The notes under the pieces are model-generated. The model saw nothing but the letters and a program-made list of their open reading frames with translations. It was not told the origin of the DNA and did not search any database. Shown piece after piece: positions 1 through 12,071 of a DNA stretch of 64,000 bases. Position 1 is the first letter of the stretch; each line of letters opens with the position of its first letter. Origin of the DNA: Moniliella sp. 'wahieum' (lineage: Eukaryota; Basidiomycota; Moniliellomycetes; Moniliellales; Moniliellaceae); assembly GCA_003971905.1 (NCBI GenBank), contig RSEE01000019.1, positions 620,001 to 684,000 of the forward strand. The letters run 5' to 3'. The translations under genes and the position numbers were made by a program.

Positions 1-293
1 TCTTGCTCCTCCTGATGTCCCCATTCGGCGCAGGGGTGCAGACGGGGGCGGGGGCAAAGGGCGGTCCGTAGAGGGCGAGCTGGCCAGGACGCATGAGGTC
101 GTCCAGCTCGCGGCCAAGTTGAAGCGAGACGAGGGAGCTGACGAGGTAGTGGCGCTGCTCGGGGGACAGCGCGGGGGAGGCGGCGGGCGGAGGGGGCACG
201 AGTGAAGGGCGTTGGACAGGGGGGCATCATCGGCGATGGTGCAGTGTCCGCTGCGGCGCTGGCGGCGGGGAGGGCATACGCGACGGCACCCAT
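1..293 (-). CDS. Unrecognised protein, N-terminal part, cut by the left edge
   Basis: Not recognised. On the minus strand, about positions 1-150 read as an open, protein-like stretch containing SPEQRHYLVSSLVSLQLGRE and then LALYGPPFAP, with a helix-like pattern unlike the low-complexity DNA around it. A plausible start is the ATG at 293, which reads MGAVAYALPAAS. It leads into a Pro/Ala-rich stretch that must change frame near the C run at about 217-222 to reach the conserved-looking part. The rest of the gene lies beyond the window. Frame and start are inference; coding status is moderately supported. Confidence 0.35.
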   Translation of the reverse strand, partial: MGAVAYALPAASAAADTAPSPMMPPCPTPFTRAPSARRLPRAVPRAAPLPRQLPRLASTWPRAGRPHASWPARPLRTALCPRPRLHPCAEWGHQEEQ

Positions 294-310
294 CGTGCGC
301 AGGACGGCAC

Positions 311-350
311 GAGGACGAGGACGAAGACGAGGACGAAGACGAGGACGAGC
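311..350. repeat. GAGGAC/GAAGAC microsatellite
   Basis: Six-base units alternating GAGGAC and GAAGAC run for about 40 bases just upstream of the left-edge gene. It reads as poly-Asp/Glu on the plus strand and poly-Val/Phe/Leu on the minus strand, so any open frame here is a by-product of the repeat. Confidence 0.85.
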
Positions 351-754
351 TGCGCAAAACGAGGGCGGCGGGGGTTGAGCTTCGCAGGACGAGTCGATCC
401 TCCATTCTGCATTCACGCGCAAGCATCCCCGCCCGCAATCTCCGACGGGCCCTTGCGTCGCCGAGGCCAGCAGCCGGGCATTGCAATTTGAAACCACCCA
501 TGCCATCTCATCGATCATCCATCATCGGTCATGATCTGGCGCCTAGCTTGCTTTTCCGAGTTGACCAAAATGCGACGAGCAAGTTTCAAAGCACATTTTC
601 CCATCGAGTGCGAAGTGCGCGGGCCAACTTTTGTCGAGCAAAAAGACCCATGTAACGGGCGAGGGTGGGGGTAGCCGAGCCCGGCCGAGCTCGGCCGAGC
701 TTGTTCGGACGTTGAACGAACCCATGTAATCCGTTATGTCCAAACGTAGCATGT

Positions 755-1115
755 TCCCATCTCTATCTCGATCTATGCAGCTATGGGATCAAGTCCCGTT
801 TTCGTGCGGCTGAGGGGATCTGTACGCGAGCTTCTGCGTCCCTGCATGATTTTAGCATACTTCAACTATTTTGGTCTTTAGTTTTGTACGCACGTCAGCT
901 CTGAGTCGAGCCACCGGATCTGGACGTCGAGCGTCTCGTTTTCGTTTGAGATTCTCCCCTCATGCCTTTACCCGATTTATAGCCGAGGGCGGAGAACCTC
1001 TGCCCTTTATTAGCTTGAGCACTTTTCTCGTTTTGACTGTTCCCGATTCTGGCTGAGTGTGGGAACCTTTTCTTACTTAGTTTGTGCTTCTTTCTGGGAG
1101 ACAGTAATCTCGACT
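755..1115 (+). repeat. Diverged dispersed repeat, copy 1
   Basis: This stretch aligns by eye with 49305-49690 in the same orientation. Shared blocks include GTCTCGTTTTCGTT followed by GAGATTCTCCCCTCATG, CCGGATCTGGAC, GATTTTA..TACTTCAA..TTTGGTCTTT and TGACTGTTCC. Near its start GGGATCAAGTCCC resembles a tRNA B box, and the other copy keeps it as AGATCGAGTCCC. It is less GC-rich than its surroundings. It could be a tRNA-derived SINE of about 0.4-0.5 kb or a piece of an LTR; the sequence alone does not decide. Confidence 0.65.
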
Positions 1116-3619
1116 CCTTTCCCTTTCTTTCTTCGTTGTGTTGTCTATCCTTTCTAGATCCTGCATGTATAGCCTTGATCCGTCAGTTCCTTTGCTCTCC
1201 TAGCGGCGAATTTCGTCTTTGTCTCTTCTCGTCCACACATTCCGTCTGTTTCTCTCGTCTTTAGTCCTTGTACACCATCCTTTTCCAATGCATCGTTGAC
1301 CTGCCAGACAACTCCGCGGTGCGTTACTCTTAGTACTTGCGAACCAGTTGTCCCTCCGACCTGCTTCCAGCAACCCCCTCTTGGTCTCTTCCCGTATTTT
1401 TTTCGACCGGGCATCCATTGCCGTCGATGTCCAGCTTTCTGCCTTCTCTGTACGGATCCCGCGGCGATCCTATAAGAGGTGAGTTGTTCTGCCTCAGACG
1501 GAACCTGTCCTAACCTGTCTTTGTTTTGCCTACGGCAACTGAAGGGTTGGCTTGTTTCGGCGCATACTCACCCTTTTTTGCCACCCGAGCCGATACCCCA
1601 ATTGATAGGCCTCACCTCGTCGTCGCTATAGTTCCCTTCGGATCTGCCAGTAGTGTTCGGGTTCGATCAATCGTGAATGGCCTGTCCTTCTCCACTCCAA
1701 AGGAAATCGCCCTTAAACCATGGGACGGGTTCTAGTCCGGGGCCCGCGGTGTGACGAGCCATCCTGCAACGTTCCATCTTTTTATACCAGTGACGATGAT
1801 GTTGGGCAACTGCTGGTGGGCACCCAGTTCCGTTTTTCTCGTGTTGCCTCTGTCGGTGCGCAAACACGAGGAGAACAGGGCACAGTCCTGGCAGCAATTG
1901 GAGGGCTCAACTTCGGTGTTGAAGATGAAGCCCCGCGGGGGTCGCTTAGCATCCTGGTTGTTCTTACATCAATCAACTACTGTGGTCGATGGACTGACCC
2001 GCAGCGCACCCTGTTGCAACCCTTTCTTACTGTTTTGTTGTCCTGGGCACTGTTCCCGACAACAACAATAAGGGCAACGCTACTGCGGATATGGCTATTG
2101 CCACTTCCCATTCCCTGTGGGATGGGAGAGGAAACATGTCTCCCCAAGCGAGAAGCAAGCTCAAACCGAAACTTTCTCCCCGCGACCTCCCTTTTGTTGC
2201 GAGGAAGAGGAGAGGAACGCCAGTGTAGTGGTATTCAGCGGTTCAGGAGATCAAAGCCTTGTCCAAGCAGGCTAATCCTAAGGAAGGAAGCATTGGAAAA
2301 TCATGGCGGGGTTACGGTGTAACGTCTTCCCTCTCAGCAGTGTAGGAAAGGCAACACAACTATAGCCGTGCTCCCGCCACCGCATATAGTAAGAACATTT
2401 CCAGCCGCCAGTTTTGCTCTACGTGGCAACGATGGTTTGAGGATGCCGGAAGGAGCGGAATGAGGTGGTCGGAGATGGGTTCTGGTTCAGCCATGCCCAC
2501 CTCTTAAACCTGTGTATCCTCTTTTTCTCTCGAGAGTCGCTGCCCCGGGTTTTGGGAGATATATACGAGGCGAGGGAACCACAGTATACTTACCTTCCGA
2601 TACTAGTATATACAGCTCTAACCTCCCGCCTTGCCACCCGACGTGGGAGGTTGCTGTCCCCTTTCTCCCGCGGTAGCAAGATAAGCAATTATACCCTGAT
2701 GCCCCTCTCCCCCCCGGTTCGGACTTGCCACTTACGGGGCCAAACCAAACCGTCGTCAGCCGGCCCAAGGCGCAGCACAGCCCAACGTTCCGGCCCTGCT
2801 ATCACCTCTCTCGTTCTCGTTCTCGTTCTCGTTCCACGTTCCGCGTTGCACAGCGCGGCGAGGGGCTCGTCGATGGCAGCCAGACGGAGCAGCAGTAGCC
2901 CCCCCCCTGCCTATAGGCGTCCCATGCACAGCCCCACCTCTCCTTTCCCCGCTCACCTTTCACCTTTCACCCTCCAACCTTCAACCTTCAAGCTTCGTTT
3001 CAAGCTTCGCTTCAAGTTTTACCCTGCCACCTGCTACCCGCAACGGTGCACCTGGCCATCCACCCCCCCTTGGTGGGCCTTGGCTTGGGTCGGCGTAGTT
3101 CGAGGGGGTGGCGGGGCAAGAGAAGGGGGGTGTAGTCTACGTCTAGATCTCATCCCAGCTAGCTACCTCTCGGACCCTGAGGCGGGGAGGGGACGAGACG
3201 CACGCGATCGGCGCGTCTCCCAGCCGAGCGCAGGGCCCGACCCACGTGGCACGTGGCCAGGCGAGCCGCTCGCGACCTGCCACGGATCGACCGATGGAGC
3301 ACACACGCACGCAAGAGCAGAGCAAAGGAAAGGAAGGGCAAGCGCCGATAAAAGTAGATTGAGAACGGCACACGCGAACAGGTTTAACCACTTACCAGCC
3401 GAGCCACCTCGCCTTCCCACAGAGCGAGAGCGAAAGGGAGGGAAAGGGAAAGGGAGAGGGAGAGGGAGAAAAGGAGGAGGAAAATGTACCCCAAGGCAAG
3501 CAGGCGCAGCCAAAGGGGGAGAAGCACGGGACAGTGGCTTGTCCGGGCTGTGTTTCGCGTCTGGTGCAGCTCGTACCGAGACGTGTGGCACGCCGTGCCC
3601 CGGGCGAGGGGGGGGGGGA
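1116..3619. other. Intergenic, no supported gene
   Basis: No open frame here looks like a known protein. The long plus-strand frame from 2465 runs antisense into PKC1 and is a shadow of GC-rich DNA. Short repeats are visible: TTCTCGTTCTCGTTC near 2812-2835, and CCTTCAA/CTTCAAGCTTCG units near 2978-3018. The last few hundred bases (about 3400-3480) are purine-rich and probably lie in the PKC1 3' flank. Confidence 0.5.
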
Positions 3620-6600
3620 TTAGGCGCGGCGCGGCATGGTCCAATCAAAGTCGGCAAACTCGTTCTGGTCGGCCGGGGAGAGGACCGAGTTGACGGGGGT
3701 GAGCGTGGGGCGTTCGCTGGTGAACTCCGTGTCGAACCAGGAGGTGTCGGTCTTGGATTTGAGCGTCGGCTTGAACGGCGGCTCGAGCCGTTTGGCATAG
3801 AGCGCGTCCCAGTCCACATCGGCAAAGTACGGGTGCCGCTTGATCTCCGCCGCATCCTCCGGCCCGGCCCAGCCGTTTCTTCGTTCTTCGGTCGCGCTGC
3901 AATAGGTGCATCAGCAACGGCACACTGTGCGGCGGCATCTGCAGCGGGAACAGCGGCTCATCTTCCAGAATCGCATCAAAAATCTCATCTTCATCGTCAC
4001 CCCGGAACGGCGCTTGACCCAGAATCATCTCGTACAGCAAGATCCCAAACGCCCACCAGTCAACGGCACGTGTATAAGGCTGCTCAAGAAGGATCTACCA
4101 AACGAAACCGGGTTAACACCAACATCTAACGGGAGCACAAGGGGGGAGGGGGGGGGGGGAGAGAGAGACGTACTTCAGGGGCCATAAACTCGGGGGTACC
4201 ACAGAACGTGTTGGTCGTAGCACCGGCGTGCATGTTTTTCTTTGCACAGACCATAATCTGCCACCTTGACGTGGCCATCGAGGCTGAGGAGGATATTGTC
4301 GAGCTTGAGGTCGCGATAGACAATGCCCTGCGTATGGAAGTACTCCAGGGCAAGGAGCACCTCGGCGGCATAGAACTTGGTCCGCTGGCGGGAGAAGCGC
4401 TCGGTTTGAATGTGAAGCATCAGGTCTCCGCCCGAGACGTATTCCATGACAAAGTAGATACGTGTCTCGGTTTGGAAGCACGAGTGGAGACTGAGCAAGA
4501 ACGGATGCCGTTCCCGCGACGCGGCCTGGAACACCCGCTTTTCGCTCCGCAGACTCTCAATCTCGTCATTCTCAATGCAAAACGCCTTCTTCAACACCTT
4601 GATCGCCACCAACTCGCCCGTCGCACGCTCCTCGGCCAACATGACCTTGCCAAAGTTGCCCTTGCCCAACACACTGAGGAAGTTAAAGTCTTGCAACGTA
4701 ACCGGCTTCCCCGTCGGGCCAGGCACATCCAGACCCGAGGACACATCGACCACTGGTGCAGACGCGGGTGCTGGTGCGGGCGCTGGCGCTGGCGGCTGGG
4801 CCACCACCAGTTGCGAGTCCGGTGCGGGCACGGGAGCAACGCGGCCTTGGTGTACGGACTGGGCTCGGGAAGTGCCGAGGGAGTTTGGGGAGCCGGTTGT
4901 ATGGCGATTCCACTGCTGGGCGGCAGTTGGGGCCCGTGGGGATGGGTGCGACCGGAAGAAGGCGACGAGTAAGAAGGCATTGTCGATCCCGGCGACGAGT
5001 AGCTGGCAGGCAGTTGTTGCTCATACCGCGTCCGGTCATTGTACCCAGGGGAGGCAGATGGCGCTGGCGCGGTCGACGGGGGGTAGGGCACCCGCTGGTC
5101 GGCTGGGGTGGGAGTAACAGCGGGCTTGGCCACTGGCGGAGGAGGCTGGCTAGGGCGAAGTGCCAAGGGCGATTCGTGCGCCGGGACCGTCGGGGGAACG
5201 GTTGCGGGGGAGGCAACGGCTTTGTCTTTCGGTCAGGCCGAGGCCGAGGCGCCGGAGGCCGGGCCAGCTTCAGCGCACGGATCATTTCCGGCTTGATGCC
5301 GCAAATGTGCGGGATGCGGGCGGTGCAGTCCGTATGGGCGGTAACCGAGCACTCGGAGCACTTGCGTGCCGAGCGCCGGCCAATGGGCAGCATGTGCCCA
5401 CAATGGAAGCACCAATTGGTGCCAATGTTGGTGAATGGCTCGAAGCGGTGAGGGATCTTGTACATGTCCGAAATATCGCCTCCTTCCGGCTTGCCCTCGT
5501 CCTGGGTCGTGCGCGAGACACACTTGCTGAACACATCGTCCAAGCAACGACGATGGCAGGCAAACAGACAATGCTCGCACTTGAGACCCTCTTTGATCAA
5601 GTTGCCCCCGCACACTGCGCACCGAATCAGGGTGTAGAACTGGGTGCTGACAACAGATGGCCCATCACCGTAACCGTCTCGCTCACAGGGCGCTGCTTGC
5701 GCACCGCACCCTTACGGCCCAGAGGCCCATCATACGGGTTCCGGTCCGCATTGCTCTTGATAAAGTTGACCGTCAACTCGAGCGCCCCCTCGGGCTCGAC
5801 GGTGAACTGGGCCGTGATGGGTTCGGCCTCGAGCGAATTGCCGAGCGAGGCCATGTCGTGCAAGCCCGCGCCGCCGCCACCGGCTTGCCCACTCTGGTTG
5901 ATGAGCGCCTGCAAGCGAGTGTTCTTAAGCCGGCGCTGTTCGTCGACACATCCGAAAGACGGATCCAGACCAGACGACGGGCGCCTTTTCGGACGAGCGC
6001 AGGACGCTGGACAAGTTGTCGTGGATGACAAACTCAATCTCGTGCACGCTGGCCACCGGAATTTCAAACGTCTCGCCCCACGTGTCCGCGCGGGAGAGGC
6101 TGGTGTGAGCAATGACATCCTTGTCGTTGCGAACCGTAATGTACGTCTCTCGCTTCTTGGTACCCACACGCACGGCAGATGGTCCAGGTCGCGCGCGCCT
6201 CGGATCGAGATCTGGAGCGTGCCGGACAGCTTTCGGTTTTCGCGGCGCTGGGCCAGGAGGGCTAGGGACAAGGGTTAGCGGTCAATACTACTGCGCAACG
6301 CATGGCTGGCCAAGGCGAGGACTGCGTACCATTCTCGGTCGGCGCCGGCCTCGGCGACGAGGAGACTCTTGTACTTGTTGAGCGCGCGCTCAATCAGGCG
6401 GATTTTGTGCTGGGCCTCGATGCGGTTGACCTCAGCGTCGTGCATCAAGCGCCGATCGGCCGAGGGGGACACTTTCCAGATCTTGAGCATCTTTTCTGCC
6501 GCGTCGGCAATCTGAATCTCGGTCTGGAGGCGGTACTCGAGCAGCTCGAGCATGCGGCTCACCTTGGCCGTGCTGAGGGGGGTGTCGTACTTGATCAGGT

Positions 6601-6850
6601 CGAGGGCAGTGAGCTTCTTGGGCGGGGAGCCGGCGGCGCCGAGCTCGCGCAGCTGCTCTGGTACGCCTCGATCTTCTTGAGGATGCTGGCCAGGCCCGCC
6701 TCGGCCTGGCGCTGAACGTCGTTGTTGGAGCCGGCATTGGGGGCGCGGCGGTAGGCCTTGAGCACGCTGCGGTAGCCATCGGGGTGATGCGTTCGGCGGC
6801 GATGCGGCTCTCGAGCGCGTCGCGACGCGCGTCAGTCAGGGCGGGGAAGG
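3620..6850 (-). CDS. PKC1: Protein kinase C, fungal PKC1 type
   Basis: Rho1-activated Ser/Thr kinase heading the cell-wall integrity MAP-kinase cascade, acting at growth sites. Order from the N-terminus: HR1 repeats (about 6840-6290, with [19 protein letters not shown]), a C2 domain (about 6270-5650), two C1 zinc fingers (about 5615-5280, [12 protein letters not shown] and [12 protein letters not shown]), a Pro-rich linker and the kinase domain (about 4700-3850). The kinase shows [26 protein letters not shown], a DFG-type VADYG, and [12 protein letters not shown]. The AGC-kinase tail has the turn motif TPVNSV and hydrophobic motif FADFDW. An intron lies near 4100-4175. The ORF changes frame several times, in C/G runs. 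The exact N-terminus is unclear: reading [13 protein letters not shown] starts near 6842, just inside a C-rich tract, and a first exon further upstream is possible. Confidence 0.93.
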
Positions 6851-6912
6851 GTGGGGGTGGGGGGAGGTGGGGGGGAGGTGGGGGAGGTGGGGGGGAGGGG
6901 GAGGTGGAGGCG
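6841..6912. repeat. G-run tract, quadruplex-prone
   Basis: More than ten runs of three to six G on the plus strand, separated by one to three bases, lie at the 5' edge of PKC1, with C runs on the coding strand. The spacing fits a G-quadruplex-forming sequence. It may also explain why the PKC1 5' end reads poorly, since such tracts attract sequencing errors. Confidence 0.6.
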
Positions 6913-8058
6913 GGCGGACGGAGGGGTGGGTGGGGCTGGGCGGCTGGGTGTGCTGCGGAGCGGAGCAGAGCGGCAGGTGTGCATGCATGCCGGCGCCCGC
7001 AAGGGGGGCAGCGGTGAGGTCAGCGGTGAGCGCGCGCGACGGGTGAGGCCCGCAGCGGCCGGCGGCTGCCCAGCGCAGGCAGCGCGCGCACGCACACAGG
7101 CGCCGTGCGGGGGCTGCACGGGGCCGGCGGCGCGGCGAGGCTGAGGCGGGTCGCTGCGCGCAGTGCGGCGCGGGGGCTGCAAGCGAGGCCCGCGCCCAGC
7201 GGGCAGCTGGCACCGGCAGGCAAACGCCAAACGCAGCGTGCGCGACAGTGGCGCTGCGCCGCCTCACGCCCAGCGCACGGCACAGCGCCCGTGCGCGCTC
7301 CCATCGCCCCTGCGCCGGCTGGTCCCGGTCCCCACCGCTGGCGCAGCCTGTTGAACGTTCAACTTGCACCTTCCACCTCGTCCGCCTTAAGCCAAAGTCA
7401 TGCGCATGCTGCAGCAGCGCTTATGTCAGACAGAGAGGAAACGGCGACAAGCCACGAGGGTTGGGGCTCTGCCGCAGCGGAGCCCGGGGTTGATGTACTT
7501 CTATATATTCAGTCACGAGTCAGGAGAGAAGGTGCGAGGCATCAAGAGGCGCTAGGGGTGGGGGGGGAGCGTGTCAACCCCCCCGCCCATCGCCGGTCCC
7601 AGACTGCCGACCCAAGGCGTGCTAAAGAAAGAAAAGGAGGCGGGAGAGGGTGGCTACCTGGAAAAAAGAGTCGTTCAGGTGGTTGTACAATACGTCCATG
7701 GGGGAAGAGGGCGGAGGAGAGAGGCCGAACGAAAGACCGTGCAGAGGGGGCAAGCAGGAAACAAGACACGAAGGGGAAGCGAAAGAGCGCAAGGGAACGG
7801 ATCGGGTGAGCCAAGTGAGGCAGGAGCCGAGAGAGAGAGAGAGAGGAGAGGCAGGACGGGCAGGAGACAAAAGAGACATAATGAGGCAAAGCAGACAAAG
7901 CAGACAACTGTCCTGGAACTGGAACGGCACCAACAGGAGAGAGGCAATCGCCACCCCGCTCCGTTGACAGCCAAATCCAACAATCCCGCATCTTGGCAAC
8001 CACAACCACAGCCACAGCACACAGCCACAGCCACTCGACCCCCCAACCCAACCCACCA
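6913..8058. other. Intergenic between RIM101 and PKC1
   Basis: Both flanking genes run on the minus strand, so this should hold the RIM101 3' flank and the PKC1 promoter. It is very GC-rich up to about 7350. A palindrome TTGAACGTTCAA lies at about 7350-7361. Pyrimidine-rich stretches on the minus strand (7620-7900) are typical of fungal promoters. Open frames here are compositional and show no domain. Confidence 0.5.
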
Positions 8059-10574
8059 TCAAAAGTCGCGGTCGGAGGCAAGTGCGCAGCGGCGGCAAGC
8101 GGACCCGCTCGAACCCGATCGAGGCACAGGCACACGGGGGTACAGCCCCGTGTGGCTGGCCGACGCCGACGGAGTCGCCGGTGTGGACGCAACGCCGACG
8201 ACGACGACATCGACATGGGCATCGACCCGGGCCGGAGGGGGAGGAGGCGGCAGAGACGGAGAAGGAAGAGCGGTAGCCTGTGCCGGCCAAGGACGCGGGG
8301 CAGCGGGCTCGCGGGCTGGGGTGCCGTGCGCTCGGTCGATCGGGTCCTGCGGCGAGGGGGCAGGGCGCGAGGCTGCGTGCGCCCAGCGCACAACCTCACC
8401 CGGCACCGAAGGGTACATGCCCGACGTGCGCCGCGCGGGCGCGGGCATGCCACTGGTCGATCGGGTGAGGCTCAAGCTCGAAGCGGGCGGGAGCAACGAG
8501 CGCCCTGGCCCGGTCGCACCCAGATCGTCGGACCGGCTCGGCGCGCGCCACGCCGGCTCGGGGCCACGTAGCACGCGCGCCGCTTGATGGCGCATAGTTG
8601 AGCGCGACCAGCACGCGACGGATGACAAGCAGGTGTGAGCGCGTGCGACGCTGGCTCGACCCGGAACGCACGGCTGCTGTTCGGCTTGCTCCTCGCTCGC
8701 ACCAGGCGGCGGAAGAGAGTAAATGCGAGATGCCCATGAGAGCATGCGCCTGCGCCTCCTCCGCCCGGCTGTCGGGGCGCGCGTGCGCATGCGCATGAGC
8801 ATGCGCACGCGCACCGCCCACCTGCCCCGTCGGCTCGGCTCCGGGTCGGGTCCATGCATCGGGGTCCACCTTGCCCGCTCCGACGGCCGAGGCGCCGGCA
8901 GGGCAGGATGCACCGACGCGCGCCGGGCCGTGCTGCTGCTCCGGGGCGCGACGCGCTGCAAAGGCGTGGCCGACACGAGCGTATCGCCGCCCCGGGCGTA
9001 GGCCGAGTGCGCGTGCGTGTAGGCGCGGCCGACCAGGACGGGTAGGCGGAATGCGGATGCGGATGCGGGCCCAGGTACGGGCGCGGACTTGGTGTGGCCG
9101 ACGCGATCCCATGTGTGCAGCGGCGGGTCGAGGTCCATGTCGTGGGTACTGTTGCTCTGCGGTGCTGGCCGTGGTGGAGGTGACGGTCAAGCCGGGGGAA
9201 GCGTACGGTCGCTCAAAACGGACTGCTAACCTCCTTGCCTGTCCAAACGGTCCCACCGCCGGACCGGCCAGCGCCGGGTCCAGCCGGGCACGGTCGTGCT
9301 CGTCAACCCCCACATACTTAGGTCCGCCGCACTAAACGGCGCCGGGGAGTCGAGGTGGACGAGGTGGACCAAGACGGGGCCGGGGAGGGCGGGCTGGGAA
9401 GCTGCTCGGCCACTTGGCTCCCCAGCTGCAACCAAAACCGATTGAGGTTGACCAGATTGCCTGCGGCGACGGCGGATTGGGGTACGCATCGGTGGGAGGC
9501 GGGCGAGAAAGTTGTCGATGGTGGTTGGGTCCAACCCCAGGTCGGCGGCCCACGTAGCCGCCAAATCAGGATCGGTGCTGATGCTGGCCGCGGTCGAGTC
9601 GGGCGAGGCAAACGCCGAGGCAGGCTCTAACATGGGCAGCACGAAAGGAAACTTGCCATGTCTGCAGCCACAAACGGAAAAACGCAACGTCAGTTGATCT
9701 TTCATAAAGAGCAGCAGGAGGTAGGGCAAGCGTACCGGCATCGTAGGTCGCTGGCACGCGGCCGTCGACAATGTCCTGGATGAGATGGGGGAGCAGTGTG
9801 GGCGAAGGGGGTCGGGCGAGGGGTCGGGGTAGGAGGCAGGCACAGGCGGAGGGAGAGAGAAGCATGGGGGGGGAGCGGGGGGGATGGGAATGAAGATGGG
9901 ATGCTGGTATGGGTACTGCGGGGGGTAGGCCGATTGCGAATCGGACCAGCAAGCGGTGCGGCGGCGGGTACGCGCGCCGAAGAGTACAATGGCTGCGGGG
10001 GGGCATACGACGATGGGCGTGCAGAGCGGCAGGCTGCGGCGGCGGCGGCGGTGGGGCAAAGCCATAGGCGAGGCCGAGGGCGGCGACTGCACGGCGGCGG
10101 TGGGCGGCGGAGCGAGGAGGGCCGGGACGGAGAGAACGGAGGGGGCAAAAGTGTGGGCGGACGTGCTTTTGAGGTCCTGGGGACGCTTGAATGTCTTGCC
10201 GCAGCGGGAACACGCATGGGCTTGAGGGGCGTGTGGACGCGGAGGTGGGAGGTGATGTGGTCGCGCTTGGCGCACACGACGCCACAGCCGACCAGTGGCA
10301 GGTGAGGCAGAGATTGTGGGTGCTCTTGCGTCCGACATGGTCGGCGCACAGGTGCTCAAACAGGGGAGGGCGAGTCAAAGGCAAGGGAGCAGGTGCTCCA
10401 CTGGCAGCGCATGCGCTCCGCCTCGGGTGGGGCGTCGGGAGCGTCGGTGGCCGTCGTCGCAGCAGCAGCGGGAGCAGCGGTATAGAGGCGGATGCGGATG
10501 GGAGTGGAGGGGATGTGGGCGAGGGCGAGGGCGCAGGCGCGGGGGCCGGGGCGGGGGTTGCTCATGGCGCTCAT
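8059..10574 (-). CDS. RIM101: Rim101/PacC pH-response zinc-finger transcription factor
   Basis: Nuclear factor activated by proteolysis at alkaline pH through the Pal/Rim pathway. From the start MSAMSNPRPG at 10574, three C2H2 fingers follow: MRCQWSTCSLAFDSPS..FEHLCADHVGRKS (finger 1, about 10420-10320), CAKRDHITSHLRVHTPLKP (finger 2), HACSRCGKTFKRPQDLK (finger 3, to about 10170). These match the PacC family closely. A later segment DNFLARLPPMRTPIRRRR..NLNRFWLQLG lies at about 9530-9420, and one frame stops at 9318. I extend the gene to 8059 because the next 1.2 kb stays protein-like and carries YPSV (8404-8415) and YPRV (8131-8142), resembling the YPx(L/I) motifs through which PacC binds PalA/Rim20. 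An alternative is an end at 9318 plus a separate unknown gene. Frame changes occur in C runs, for example after DSPS near 10390. Confidence 0.85.
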
Positions 10575-12071
10575 GGCGCGGGGGAGGACGCAGAGCGGCC
10601 GGGAGGTGGAGAAGAGCGTGGCGACGGGGGGCCGCATGATGTGCCTGATGGGTGACGATTCCATGGCAGAAAACGCAACGGCTGGCCAGCGGCGGGGAGC
10701 GTGTGATGCAGACGCATGAGGTGCATGATGATGGCGGATGCGATGCATGATGCGCGAGCTACGAGCGGCCGGGAGGCAGGACGAGTGTGGGCGGCAGCGC
10801 GAGCCCGCGGGCCAACGAGCGCCGAGCGCCGAGCCTCGAGCGAGGGTGGGCACCGCGTGGGCCCGCAGTGCGGCGTGGAGGCTGCTGTCGTGCGCGGCAT
10901 CTCGCTGCCCTGCCGTGCTGCGCAGCCCCTCCCGCCAAGCCGCGCCTGGACACTGGCCTGGCGCCTGGGCCAGAAGCACGGGGTGCGTGGCACGCGCTGC
11001 CAGCGCCAAGCGCTCGCCCGACGCACCACTGGCGCCATGCCTGCGTGTGCCGCCCAGGCGCGGCCCCAGGCCCGCCCACGCTCGGCAGCGGCCGGCACGA
11101 CCTGGCTGCACACAGCTGCGCCCTGCTGCCTGCCGTGCCCGGGCATGGGCGACTGGGTCGTGGCCCGTCGTGCCCCTCGCGTCCTGGCGCGTCCGATCGG
11201 ACCACGCCCGCCTGCACCCTCCCCGCGCCGGAAGATGGGATGGTCGTTGGGGGTACGTTGGTGACGTTCGGCCAGCAGGCCGTGGCTACGGTGGGCTAGC
11301 GGGCGATCCCGGTGGTCGGTCGTCACTAGCTAGCGTCACTCGCGTCACTGCAAGATGGGACGGTAATTTCTCTGGAAAGCTTGCCGTTTCCGTGTGGTTC
11401 TGCGTTCCCCCCCGTCACGCGGTGCTGGTTGCGCGTTAGGCAATGGGATTCCAGTCGTTGCCGCGTGCGTCTTGGCGGGGGCCGGTGCACGGGCGCCGTG
11501 CGGGCGCAGGCGGCGTGGTCCATCTCCGACGACTGCACTCGCTCTGGATGCGGCTGGTCGCAGCTGGTCGCGCTGCTGATCGCACCCGCCTGGGTGCACA
11601 AGGGTGTACCTGCGCCAGTCCGGCGTCACGCGTCACGCAGCTCCCACTGCGCCAGTGCTCCCTGCCCCATGCAGGCCCCGCATCAGCACGAGGCAGCCGC
11701 AGCGGTGGAGGGGTGAGACTGGTGAGGTCATCGGCTGCCCGCTGCTGCCCCACCGCGCTGGCGCTGCCTCTGGGCCATTGGATATGGCTGCTGTACGCCG
11801 CCGCGTTTGCCTTGGCAGTCCAACGTCCAACGTCCAGCGTCTGCCGGCTGCCGCGTTCTCTCCCACGCTCACGGCTAAACCATAATCCCGTGCGCCACTG
11901 TCCATTTCACCGTTCAACTTGCCCTGCTGTCCGGTGCGCCCAGTAACACCCCCTCCCAACAACAAACGTGGCCACCATGCACACGGTAATCAATGTATTC
12001 AACTCAAAATAACCGAGGCAAGGAGGACAGTTTGTTTGCCGGCATCCCAAACAAACACAGCACCCAGCGCG
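10575..12071. other. Intergenic upstream of RIM101
   Basis: Flanked by RIM101 and EDE1, both on the minus strand, so it holds the RIM101 promoter and the EDE1 3' flank. Very GC-rich; no domain is visible in any frame. A TTCACCGTTCAACTTGCC element lies near 11904-11921. Confidence 0.5.
11321..11636. promoter_or_regulatory. Cluster of CGTCAC (TGACG half-site) elements upstream of RIM101
   Basis: CGTCAC occurs at 11321, 11334, 11343, 11413, 11624 and 11631, twice as close pairs (GCGTCACTCGCGTCAC and GGCGTCACGCGTCAC). This is the half-site of CREB/ATF-type bZIP elements. Similar pairs appear upstream of IPP1, RSM19 and between NOP2 and OPA3. Function is inferred only. Confidence 0.35.

Noticed and set aside
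212-655. Plus-strand frame with an Asp/Glu run
   Set aside because: The acidic run is a translated microsatellite; the rest is low-complexity and has no conserved feature.
1526-2322. Plus-strand frames after the first dispersed repeat as a retroelement protein
   Set aside because: No motif of gag, integrase, protease or reverse transcriptase could be recognised.
2465-4129. Plus-strand open frame of 554 codons
   Set aside because: It runs antisense through PKC1, shows no domain, and is explained by high GC content.
5160-6278. Plus-strand open frame of 372 codons
   Set aside because: It is antisense to the PKC1 C1/C2 region and has no family resemblance.
7542-8453. Minus-strand frame of 303 codons between RIM101 and PKC1
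   Set aside because: Its sequence is dominated by Arg, Pro, Cys and Ser from pyrimidine-rich DNA, typical of untranslated or promoter sequence; only the part upstream of 8059 in another frame may be Rim101.
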